From Selenomonas ruminantium subsp. ruminantium ATCC 12561 (lineage in GTDB: Bacteria > Bacillota > Negativicutes > Selenomonadales > Selenomonadaceae): a DNA stretch of 54,256 nucleotides. Made by a program: the position numbers and the translations under genes. Positions 38,191 to 46,174 of the stretch are shown piece after piece. Below the pieces are notes generated by a model. It saw only the letters and a list, made by a program, of their open reading frames with translations. It did not search any database and was not told the origin of the DNA. The stretch is taken from the NCBI RefSeq assembly GCF_000424065.1, contig NZ_AUJE01000030.1, forward strand, positions 1-54,256, given 5' to 3'. How positions within the stretch are numbered: position 1 is the first letter of the stretch; every line of letters begins with the position of its first letter.

Positions 38191-38226
38191 GTCCATATTA
38201 TAATCTTGATTGGACAAAAATGTCAA
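38190..38226 (-). promoter_or_regulatory. Strong internal promoter for Abi_2 and helicase, with flanking inverted repeat
   Basis: Both hexamers are consensus: TTGACA (38226-38221) and TATAAT (38202-38197), 18 bases apart (17 if TTATAA is taken). The -35 begins 8 bases after the methyltransferase stop codon. TGTCCA (38190-38195) and TGGACA (38211-38216), an inverted repeat, flank the -10 and could be an operator. Confidence 0.8.
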
Positions 38227-38233
38227 GAAAATC

Positions 38234-41200
38234 TTATGCTTTCAAGCCAAAGATAAGTCTCTGCGTTTCCTTGCGCAGGTCTTCACGACCACAATTATCT
38301 GCCCAAATTTGCAAAATATTAAGCAACTTGTTTTCACTGCCCGTACCGTACTTCTGCATGTAGGCTCTAGCCACAGGGATATCACCTTCACGATAAGCCA
38401 TAATGATTCCCTGAACCATATCCCACTCCTGCTGAGGATTAGCCAAGCGGCGCGCATTGCGCTCCTCTGGAAGCACCAGCCGCAATTTGCTCCCCTTCTT
38501 CACCACAGGAGCATAGTAACCTTCGTCTTCCTCATCCCGCCTGCTGCGCTTATTGACTTCATCATTGATGCCAACCATGGCATCTTCCTCGTGATAGCCC
38601 CCCACTTTATTCTCCAAACGAATATTGAGGGACTTGGAAAGACTCAGAGCATCATCATAGGCAAAACTGCCCGTGCCGTATATCCCAAGCATAGTCAGTA
38701 CAATACCCGCCTCCGGCTTCAAGTCATTCACAGACATCTGCCCACCGCTGATACGGCTCATCTGATACTGCGCCACCACTGTACTGGCCTCCCGCATGGC
38801 TGTGATTGGGGAAACAAGTTCATCCCCATCCATAACAGGCCAATGCTCTGAGAGGACTTTCAAGGCACTGCCATAACTGGCCACCATTTCATCCACTGCA
38901 TTCAGCTTCAGCACTGCAAAATCCCTCAAGCTCTGCTCCACCGCCTGATGAATCAGTTGGCGTACGCCCGTACCGCCAAAACCTGACCAAATAGAAGGCT
39001 CTCGCTCCTCCATGTCACGTTTACGGCAGGCGATGAAGATGGAGCTGGCTGCCGCAGCTAAATCTTTCTGGTTCAAAGCAGCTGCAAATTCTGAATCTAC
39101 CGGGAAAGTTGCCGATATAATCCAACCATTTTCAATAAGTGCTCTTGTCAAAGTCTCCCATGCCGCCTGTGTCTTATGGGTGAACATCATCGTCAGCACA
39201 CCATCATCTTTCAAAACACGACGACATTCAGCAAAAATCTCGCTCATTCGCTGTTCATAAGCAGCGTTAGCTTCCTTAGCAGAACCATCCCTTACGGGAT
39301 TAGCAACGGCCTCATCCCGCTTATTGGTCAGCCTTCGATTGAAAATATCAGGATAAAGTCCTTCAAAAGTTCGTTTTTGCCATACATAGAAGAAATCCGA
39401 AAGTTCCGCGTATTGAACATTGTTATAGTATGGGGGATCAACACATATGACATCTACTGTTTTATCATCTACATCCATATTAGCCGCTGAACCATGAAGC
39501 ACTTTGGCCGCCTTTGCATTACTGCTTTCAACCAATTCACATATGCCCTTATAGGCATCCGTAACCTGTCCTTTACCCCAGGCTAAGCCAGAATTTTCCC
39601 CACTATATATAAGTTCGCCAAAAGTCCATTTCAAAGAAAAGTCGTGCCTGCTAAATGTACCTGATACACTGCCACGTTGAGGAATCCACCGTGTCTGCCG
39701 ACTGTTATAGTCTATGCACTTATCCACCATATACTGCAAATAATGGATAATAGCCGTCCCCTTTTCCTGTCCCTCTGCCGCCAGAATCTCCTTGCTCATA
39801 TTTCTCAGAGTTTCCATAGCGATGAGATGGCCTAAAAGCTGACGAGACGTAAACATATCACACCAACGTTCCATACCGTATATTCTAGGTCGATTGTCGT
39901 TCATCTCAGGAATCTTCTCCGTAGGAATCAAATCCATATCTTCCCAGCGGTTCCAATTCTCCTGTAGTTTCTCCTCTGCCCGTTGCAAAGCAGCAAAATC
40001 GGCCTCAGTAGGCTCACGGAAGAAGGTCACTTTCTCTGTACGGATTTCCCCCTTATGAGCACCGCTGGCATAGCATAGGATATTTCCTGCCTTATCCTTC
40101 TTCGGCTGGAGGCGGACACCTACCACGCAGTAAAGCCTATCCTGCCAGGTACCATGGTCGGACTCACCCCTGGCCTGACGCTTGATTTCCTCGCTGTCAA
40201 TAGCCTGACCGCAATGCAGACAACGCCCAGTGCCCTTATTCACCGTACCTTCTTCGGGATTTTCCCCATTTGGTCCCTTGCCATTCACTAGACGTACAGG
40301 AATAAAGCGAACTTTCTTATTTCCCGCCATCCCTTCAATTTTCGGAATTACCATCCAACCGTCTTTTTTCTTGGCCAGCGCAAAAGAATTCAAAAGCGGC
40401 GCACGTTCACCACAATGCGGGCAGGTTACTTCACGGTAGTAGAGATAACCTTGATGGTCAAATTCAGGGACATTAAATTGCTCGAATATATCTTCTCGAT
40501 TATTGCATTGTTCCTTAAGTTCCTGTAACTGAATCCCAAAAGGTTTTTCAAAATTGTAAAAATCTGCTGTTTTATCCGCTACATCTTTAACCAGTTTATC
40601 TGCATAATTTTCTATAGTTCCCAATAAGTCATTGCCAAATCTGGCAGGATAATCCAAGGTTGCCTTCTGAATAGCAGTAGCCACTGGATTAAGATCGTTG
40701 GCAATAACATTGCAACCTAATCTCATAGCTTCAAACGGAATTGAACCACCACCAGCCGTTGGATCAAGCACTGTGATATTGTTAAAATTCTCGTTTACAG
40801 GGTTGCTATATGCCCTGCCATAAGCATATAAATCCTCTGGGTCTATTTTTATTTCCTGACCAATTATATTCTTAACCTGAGTACTGGCTGCAAAATCAAT
40901 TCTCTCGTTAGTCAATGCCGGATTAGCAACAACCGTCACCACCTCTATAGAATTTGACAACAATCCCAAGCTTAGACTTGCATTGTCCCTCAGCCATTCA
41001 TTGACTAATTCATTTGACATAAGGCTTGTGTCACTTTGAATCAATTCATTAAGCAATCGGCGAACCGTTTCTCTCCGTTCATTTTCCTTTTCAAAAGCCC
41101 TCCAAAACTTATCTGTAACAGGAATGTACTCCCTATTTCCATCCCGCTTAACAAGCTCAAGATTCTTCCCCACCAATGTCCAGCGGTTGTCACCTATGAT

Positions 41201-41434
41201 GGCTTGTTTCTTCACAATCCCCAAATCTTTCAAAAACACCTCAGGATCAGTATCAGCAGGCAAGATACTTCCCAACACAGCAGCCCGGCTAGGGGTAAGG
41301 GGACGGCGTGCCCACCATACATGCAAGAAATACAATGGCGGTAAAGCCGAACTTGCCCCACGTTCTCGTTTTGTCTCCGCCCCTACCTGTTGGCAGGGGA
41401 ATTTTCCTTCGATTAGCTTCTGCTGGTATTCCAT
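38234..41434 (-). CDS. DUF1156-type adenine-specific DNA methyltransferase with zinc ribbon
   Basis: 1066 residues. The N-terminal DUF1156 domain holds the HVWWARRPLTPSRAAVLGSI block (38-57). SAM-binding motif I is LDPTAGGGSIPFEAMRLG (223-240) and catalytic motif IV is DPPYYNN (666-672), far apart because of an insert that carries CPHCGE (338-343) and CLHCGQ (405-410), a zinc ribbon. The family makes N6-methyladenine and occurs in several phage defence loci, including some BREX types. GGGAGAG precedes the ATG. Probable role: marks self DNA for the island's helicase and ATPase (inference). Confidence 0.88.
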   Translation of the reverse strand: MEYQQKLIEGKFPCQQVGAETKRERGASSALPPLYFLHVWWARRPLTPSRAAVLGSILPADTDPEVFLKDLGIVKKQAIIGDNRWTLVGKNLELVKRDGNREYIPVTDKFWRAFEKENERRETVRRLLNELIQSDTSLMSNELVNEWLRDNASLSLGLLSNSIEVVTVVANPALTNERIDFAASTQVKNIIGQEIKIDPEDLYAYGRAYSNPVNENFNNITVLDPTAGGGSIPFEAMRLGCNVIANDLNPVATAIQKATLDYPARFGNDLLGTIENYADKLVKDVADKTADFYNFEKPFGIQLQELKEQCNNREDIFEQFNVPEFDHQGYLYYREVTCPHCGERAPLLNSFALAKKKDGWMVIPKIEGMAGNKKVRFIPVRLVNGKGPNGENPEEGTVNKGTGRCLHCGQAIDSEEIKRQARGESDHGTWQDRLYCVVGVRLQPKKDKAGNILCYASGAHKGEIRTEKVTFFREPTEADFAALQRAEEKLQENWNRWEDMDLIPTEKIPEMNDNRPRIYGMERWCDMFTSRQLLGHLIAMETLRNMSKEILAAEGQEKGTAIIHYLQYMVDKCIDYNSRQTRWIPQRGSVSGTFSRHDFSLKWTFGELIYSGENSGLAWGKGQVTDAYKGICELVESSNAKAAKVLHGSAANMDVDDKTVDVICVDPPYYNNVQYAELSDFFYVWQKRTFEGLYPDIFNRRLTNKRDEAVANPVRDGSAKEANAAYEQRMSEIFAECRRVLKDDGVLTMMFTHKTQAAWETLTRALIENGWIISATFPVDSEFAAALNQKDLAAAASSIFIACRKRDMEEREPSIWSGFGGTGVRQLIHQAVEQSLRDFAVLKLNAVDEMVASYGSALKVLSEHWPVMDGDELVSPITAMREASTVVAQYQMSRISGGQMSVNDLKPEAGIVLTMLGIYGTGSFAYDDALSLSKSLNIRLENKVGGYHEEDAMVGINDEVNKRSRRDEEDEGYYAPVVKKGSKLRLVLPEERNARRLANPQQEWDMVQGIIMAYREGDIPVARAYMQKYGTGSENKLLNILQIWADNCGREDLRKETQRLIFGLKA

Positions 41435-41459
41435 AACGTCTCTCCCTAAACTTTCTTAA

Positions 41460-42035
41460 TTATTTCCGCATCTTATCTAAGATATCACGTATGACTTGCT
41501 TATCATCCTGCCGACCGGCCAGCATAAGCCGGAGGCCAGACTTAGCCCACTCTATGCCCCGACGGCCATATGTTGGCACGCTGACCTTGGTCAGCCAATA
41601 GAAGGTTTCCTCTCTGGTGAATCGCTCAATCCGCCAGGCCATCAATTCAACTCTGTCCGCTCTCCGCACCTGCGGATGAAGCTTGGCCAAGAGTGCCAGT
41701 TTTGCTCCAATGGTGTCATTCAGTGGCAGATTTCCCCGGTAAGCGATTTCTCCTTCCAGCAGCTTATCCAACCCCAGACTGCGCCCTGCTTCATCTGTGA
41801 CTTCGGATAACATAACCTGAATTGCCCGCCTGCAATGGCGCAAAGCACCATTATAGATACAGCCATACTCCCGCAGTTTCTCTGTCTTCTTTTCTGTGGT
41901 ATAACGCTCACTTAACACTAGCGCCGGACCCGTATAATCCTTTCTCACCGTAATCCGCATAATCCACGGCGCACTTTTCACGCGCAGGGCAGCCTCACTT
42001 ATTATTTCCTCCTGCCGCTTGCTCAGCTCTGCCAT
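41460..42035 (-). CDS. Conserved small protein between DUF499 and DUF1156 genes, unknown function
   Basis: 191 residues, one base after the DUF499 stop, so tightly coupled to it. Visible: a charged helix at the start (MAELSKRQEEIISEAALRV), a central YTTEKKTEKLREYGCIYNGA, and a basic C-terminal half with RIERFTREETFYWLTKVSVP, YGRRGIEWAKSGLRLMLAG. No catalytic motif. Similar small partners (DUF3780 and related families) sit at this place in other DUF499/DUF1156 loci; I cannot say to which it belongs. An adaptor or DNA-binding role is a guess. Confidence 0.6.
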   Translation of the reverse strand: MAELSKRQEEIISEAALRVKSAPWIMRITVRKDYTGPALVLSERYTTEKKTEKLREYGCIYNGALRHCRRAIQVMLSEVTDEAGRSLGLDKLLEGEIAYRGNLPLNDTIGAKLALLAKLHPQVRRADRVELMAWRIERFTREETFYWLTKVSVPTYGRRGIEWAKSGLRLMLAGRQDDKQVIRDILDKMRK

Positions 42036-42036
42036 C

Positions 42037-45000
42037 TCATTCTCCTTGTTTTAGTTCCTTTATCAATTCATCGTCCTCATTCGAAGTATCCTGTATCGTA
42101 ATATAGCCTTCCGTATGCTCCGATACTTCAGCCACTCCCAAGATATCCATGAACAATTCATCCAATTTTTTGATATCCCTTGACGTTAGCCCATCAAACC
42201 GGATACGCATGGTAGCACCACTTGGCAAACGCAAATTAACCAGCTCTAATTCTTCAATGTCCTGCTGTGCTTTGCCTCGATTGTACCAACCACTAATATT
42301 TTTGAGCACCTTGTAAATCTTATGCGCACGCTCATTGTCGCTTATGTTGCCCAAGAAAGTCTCACTACCAGGAAATTCAAGCCAGCCACGCTCACTTTTT
42401 TCTCGCTGCGTGATTATAATATCTGTAGGCTGGATATCATGGAACTGCGCGCTGTACCCCTCAATGATATTCTCCGGTTTTTCCTGCTGGTTCACATCAC
42501 CTACATAGCCACTGAAGCCTGCTGTTTTCAGTACCTCCCGCACGCCTTCCGTGATTTGTTCATCACTTACGTTAGCATACGTTGCCTTTACAGCTTCCTG
42601 TAAATCGCTGACAGGAGATGCACCACTAGCTGCCAAAACTTCCTTTATCCTAGCCTGAATCTTTTCCGGCGGCACATGGTCCTTTTCCAACCAGCCGGGA
42701 CGCTTCTTAGCGCCCTCAATAGTCATCAACGAATAACCGCCTCGCAAGATATCTGCGCCCATAGCTACAGGATTTTCCTGTGTGTAGATTTCTGCAGGGA
42801 CATCATCCGTACTATCGCCCATATGATAGATAATCCATACACCACTCGCAACGCCTTCCCTCAAGATGCGCTCAAGGACCCCCGTGTTGCTAAGCATTGG
42901 CCAGCGACGATTACAATAAAAACCCTTTGTCATTTCTGCCACAGGCAGCCGCTCACCATTCGCAAAGAATAGACTTTTCAAAGACTTTAATTCCGTGGTA
43001 TTAAACGCTTTATCGTAGATTAGCTTATTCGTCTCTATCAAAGTCTGTGCTATCTGATTAAGGATAGTTGCTCCCGAATCGCCAGAATCTGTCCTGATTT
43101 CCCGGCACTCAATCTGCATATTATTAGCAAAATAAACCTTTTTATATAGCGCTGCTACTTCTGTTGACAATGCCATTTCTCGTTCCCGGCTGGTTTCTAC
43201 AAATTCCGGGTCTTCCAATTTATGCGCATTGATGCCATAAGACGTAGGTTTATCCTTCAAATCATTTATAGCAATAACCTGCCGCGCCAAATCCTCTACA
43301 TAGCTTAAGGGACGCGTATTATCCATATCATTACCGAATAGATTTTGACTATCATTATCCAGCAATACTTTCACCGTGCTCGGAATCAACATGACCACCA
43401 TGTTCTGATGCAAACGGGTCATATTCGCTCCCTTCTCCTGCAAAAGTTTCATGGGATCGATTTCTTTGGCATCAAGAGCAATCACCGCTACTGTTGGCTT
43501 GGTATTGTTATCTGGTATATCCTGAGGCAAACGCACATCCTGCTGTACATTGAAAAGATGATTATCTGACAATAAGGTCCCAGCCAGACTTTTTAATTTT
43601 TGCTGGATTCTCTTGGTATTCACATTTTCACGAATCTGTGCCAAAACGCTATTGAGTGTAGGATCCTGATGTGCAAAATATTTACCATCCTCGCAACGCA
43701 AGTAAAAAGCACTGCGACCAATTTCCTCCAGTGCAGTGTTGACCTGAGATGGCGGCAATACAGGAGAACTGATCATGAAAAGTGCGTCCTGCTGATTTAT
43801 GCCAAAGGCTTTTGCTGTCTTACCTTCACCTCTCGCCACCAGACTATTGAGGAACACCGTTTTCCATGTCAGCTCATACATAGGCAGTCCATCGGGGTGC
43901 GGATTTTTCCTATCCGCACGCTCAGCCTGACTAAGACCGCTTCCCAGACTGGCTGTTTCCACAGAACCAATATCTGTATTAAGTGCAGTCTTAAGGTCGG
44001 CACTACCTGTTCTCCCCAAAATTTCATCCACTGTAGCTGCATTGCGCATATCCACATTGCAAGTATGGATTAGACTAATAGGCATGGATTTCTGCCAAAT
44101 ATTCCTAATGGTCAAAGCCAGAACACGTAAAACGCCTCGTGTACCTTGGAAATTTTCAGCCAAAGACAGTTTGTTATTTAAATAATCAATAAACGTTGGA
44201 TGAAACGGATAATTTTCCACCATACGCTGAGCAAAATTCGCCATATTGGCCTCTTCCGGCAACAACGCAGCATTCTTGGCATACATTTCCGCATAAGCAT
44301 GACTGACTTCTTGAGCAGCCGACATATCTATGCTTTTAAACAGTCTCTTGGCCAAAATGGGTGCAATCTCGCTGGCCTGCACTGGCGTGACAGGTTTTGC
44401 ATTACGACTGATGACACTACCGGCGCTCTTGCTTGCTCTCTGGGCAATGGCACCAGCATCATCCTTCGTAAATTGATTAGTACCTATAATATCATTAAGT
44501 TTCTGCGACAATGCCTCTGTTTGTTTAGCAAATGCATCACTGCTGCTAGCTAATGTTACAATAACGGCAATCCCAGCATGATTTTGTGCATAGTTATTAA
44601 GTGACATCAAAAAAGCACTTAGCTGGTCAGCACCTTTCCCTGGTAATACGACTTCCAAACGAGAAGCATATTGCGCCAACTCATCAAACATCAAAATAAC
44701 TTTACGTTCACCCAGTACTTTCTCAAAAAAAGTCAAGCCTGGCGCAGCGTATTCCTCAGCTTCATCCTTAACTTCCCGATAAAGTGATTCACCACCAAGC
44801 TGTAGAGCCATTTCTCCCCAAATAGTATATGGGGAAAGTTTATCCCCCTGTGTTTTGCGCACAGCCAGTTCGTCACCGGCAATACCAACTACACTTACGG
44901 TACCAGCCTCAGGCAAGTAACTACTATCAATCAGCCCCTGTGTAACATCTTTCAATTCTTTACCACGATAAGCAATATGTACACAGGAAATGAGCGAGTG

Positions 45001-45288
45001 CGTTTTACCTCCACCGAAGGCTGTTTCCAACTTCATTACAGAATCTGCCGTCATATCACCAGAAATACGGCGAAAAACATTGCTCAAAAGCTGTTTTAAG
45101 CCATCGGTAGGATAAGTGGCCTCTCGGAAGAACAGTTCTGCATCTGTATACACTTTATCAATATTAGCCTTCCCCTGTTTATGATAATAATCAATAACAG
45201 GCCTCAATGCAGCAGTAAAAACTTCCAGATTCAAGGTTCCGTCAATAATTCCTTGATGTGGTCTGCATGCTTCCAAAACAGTCTTCAT
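42037..45288 (-). CDS. DUF499 P-loop ATPase of the defence island
   Basis: About 1083 residues from the ATG at 45288 (MKTVLEACRPHQGIIDGTLN), where the DUF499 family normally begins; AGAGGAAGGA precedes it. Walker A reads AFGGGKTH (90-97), Walker B LMFDELAQY (199-207). The frame is open to an ATG at 45417, which would add 43 residues but has no ribosome site. DUF499 ATPases are large AAA-like proteins found in BREX (PglY/BrxC-like) and other defence loci; the partner methyltransferase here fits. Long C-terminal part with several helical and acidic stretches. First gene of the operon, with its own promoter. Confidence 0.85.
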   Translation of the reverse strand: MKTVLEACRPHQGIIDGTLNLEVFTAALRPVIDYYHKQGKANIDKVYTDAELFFREATYPTDGLKQLLSNVFRRISGDMTADSVMKLETAFGGGKTHSLISCVHIAYRGKELKDVTQGLIDSSYLPEAGTVSVVGIAGDELAVRKTQGDKLSPYTIWGEMALQLGGESLYREVKDEAEEYAAPGLTFFEKVLGERKVILMFDELAQYASRLEVVLPGKGADQLSAFLMSLNNYAQNHAGIAVIVTLASSSDAFAKQTEALSQKLNDIIGTNQFTKDDAGAIAQRASKSAGSVISRNAKPVTPVQASEIAPILAKRLFKSIDMSAAQEVSHAYAEMYAKNAALLPEEANMANFAQRMVENYPFHPTFIDYLNNKLSLAENFQGTRGVLRVLALTIRNIWQKSMPISLIHTCNVDMRNAATVDEILGRTGSADLKTALNTDIGSVETASLGSGLSQAERADRKNPHPDGLPMYELTWKTVFLNSLVARGEGKTAKAFGINQQDALFMISSPVLPPSQVNTALEEIGRSAFYLRCEDGKYFAHQDPTLNSVLAQIRENVNTKRIQQKLKSLAGTLLSDNHLFNVQQDVRLPQDIPDNNTKPTVAVIALDAKEIDPMKLLQEKGANMTRLHQNMVVMLIPSTVKVLLDNDSQNLFGNDMDNTRPLSYVEDLARQVIAINDLKDKPTSYGINAHKLEDPEFVETSREREMALSTEVAALYKKVYFANNMQIECREIRTDSGDSGATILNQIAQTLIETNKLIYDKAFNTTELKSLKSLFFANGERLPVAEMTKGFYCNRRWPMLSNTGVLERILREGVASGVWIIYHMGDSTDDVPAEIYTQENPVAMGADILRGGYSLMTIEGAKKRPGWLEKDHVPPEKIQARIKEVLAASGASPVSDLQEAVKATYANVSDEQITEGVREVLKTAGFSGYVGDVNQQEKPENIIEGYSAQFHDIQPTDIIITQREKSERGWLEFPGSETFLGNISDNERAHKIYKVLKNISGWYNRGKAQQDIEELELVNLRLPSGATMRIRFDGLTSRDIKKLDELFMDILGVAEVSEHTEGYITIQDTSNEDDELIKELKQGE

Positions 45289-45458
45289 AGCAAAAATCCT
45301 TCCTCTTCGAGCACAAAAATAAGACATTACAGCTGGTTTCCCCACTGTAAAGCCTTGTTTAGCTAATTCCCCCAAAGTGTACTTTATGGAACAGACATCA
45401 ATATTTTTTGCACTCATTTACAAATGGTGTTTTCTTACAAAAATATCCTCATCTTAGA

Positions 45459-45487
45459 AGTATACCTTTTAGAATATGCTTTGTAAA
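45459..45487 (-). promoter_or_regulatory. Promoter of the DUF499 operon
   Basis: TTTACA (45487-45482) and TATACT (45464-45459) with a 17-base spacer. Transcription would start near 45452, giving a leader of about 164 bases to the ATG at 45288 or 35 bases to the ATG at 45417. It lies just after the toxin gene's stop, so the toxin-antitoxin pair and the defence operon can be expressed separately. Confidence 0.7.
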
Positions 45488-45497
45488 GAAAACTCAC

Positions 45498-45821
45498 TTA
45501 AATATAAGGATCTACCTTCACCACATAATTCTCCAGCATATGAAATACGCCAACTACATATACCGTCTGTCCATCTACACGAAATACAATCCGATAGCGC
45601 ATCTTAGGCAAAAACGCTTCCCGATATCCCTGGCGTTGCAAAAATACATCCGGACTTTCCGGAAACTGATAGGGATTTTCTTCCAACCTTCGGTATACGG
45701 CATCTAAGCCATTCAGAAAATGTATCGCTGCATCGCGGTTATGCAATCGATTGATAAGATATCCCGTCAGCTTATCAATCTGATCGTTGGCTCGCTCTGC
45801 AATTTGCAAATTATAAGCCAT
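45498..45821 (-). CDS. RelE/ParE-family toxin
   Basis: 107 residues. The family fold is visible: AERANDQIDKLTGYLINRLH, FLNGLDAVYRRLEENPYQFP, then YREAFLPKMRYRIVFRVDGQ and VYVVGVFH. RelE members cut mRNA on the ribosome and ParE members poison gyrase; I cannot tell which from the sequence. It overlaps the antitoxin gene by 11 bases, the usual coupling. Confidence 0.85.
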   Translation of the reverse strand: MAYNLQIAERANDQIDKLTGYLINRLHNRDAAIHFLNGLDAVYRRLEENPYQFPESPDVFLQRQGYREAFLPKMRYRIVFRVDGQTVYVVGVFHMLENYVVKVDPYI

Positions 45822-46071
45822 ACTTTGCCCTCACAGATGCCAAACCTTCACGAGCAGGCATAGCCTGGCCTCTGGCAATCTCTGCTTCAGCTTGTTCTAT
45901 CTCGCTATACATATCCCATTTTTTCTGCATAGACTCAAAAACTTCCATACTCATCAAGACCATATCGCCATATCCATTTTTCGTCACAAATATAGGGCTG
46001 TCTGCCTGATGGCACATTTCAGAAATAGCCGCTGTATCCTTTAAATCTTTTATCGGTATTATCTGTGGCAT
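45811..46071 (-). CDS. Phd/YefM-type antitoxin
   Basis: 86 residues. The N-terminus has the Phd pattern: IIPIKDLKDTAAISEMCHQA, then PIFVTKNGYGDMVLMSMEVF. The C-terminal half is helical and acidic and should wrap the toxin. AAGGGGGCGG precedes the ATG. A perfect inverted repeat over its promoter fits autorepression by such proteins. Confidence 0.85.
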   Translation of the reverse strand: MPQIIPIKDLKDTAAISEMCHQADSPIFVTKNGYGDMVLMSMEVFESMQKKWDMYSEIEQAEAEIARGQAMPAREGLASVRAKYGL

Positions 46072-46090
46072 AACACCGCCCCCTTTCTAT

Positions 46091-46115
46091 GTGATAATTA
46101 TACCATAATTATCAC
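46091..46115 (-). promoter_or_regulatory. Operator and promoter of the toxin-antitoxin pair
   Basis: Two perfect 11-base arms, GTGATAATTAT and ATAATTATCAC, are separated by 3 bases and include the -10 element TATAAT on the minus strand. A weak -35 (TTGTAG) lies 18 bases upstream. The site starts 20 bases before the antitoxin ATG, the typical place for antitoxin binding. Confidence 0.75.
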
Positions 46116-46141
46116 ATAAACTACAAACATTATATACAAAA

Positions 46142-46169
46142 TTTGACCCGTCAAAATTGACGGGTCAAA
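46142..46169 (-). terminator. Bidirectional terminator behind the dehydratase activase gene
   Basis: A 13-base-pair perfect stem, TTTGACCCGTCAA and its complement around two bases, begins 6 bases after the stop codon at 46175. A/T runs on both sides allow termination in both directions. It separates the core gene from the accessory island. Confidence 0.8.
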
Positions 46170-46174
46170 TTAAC

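Noticed and set aside
33305-45417. Assignment of the island to BREX or DISARM
   Set aside because: No PglZ-type phosphatase, BrxA/BrxB/BrxL or DUF1998 genes are present. Only the ATPase, methyltransferase and helicase families overlap with those systems.
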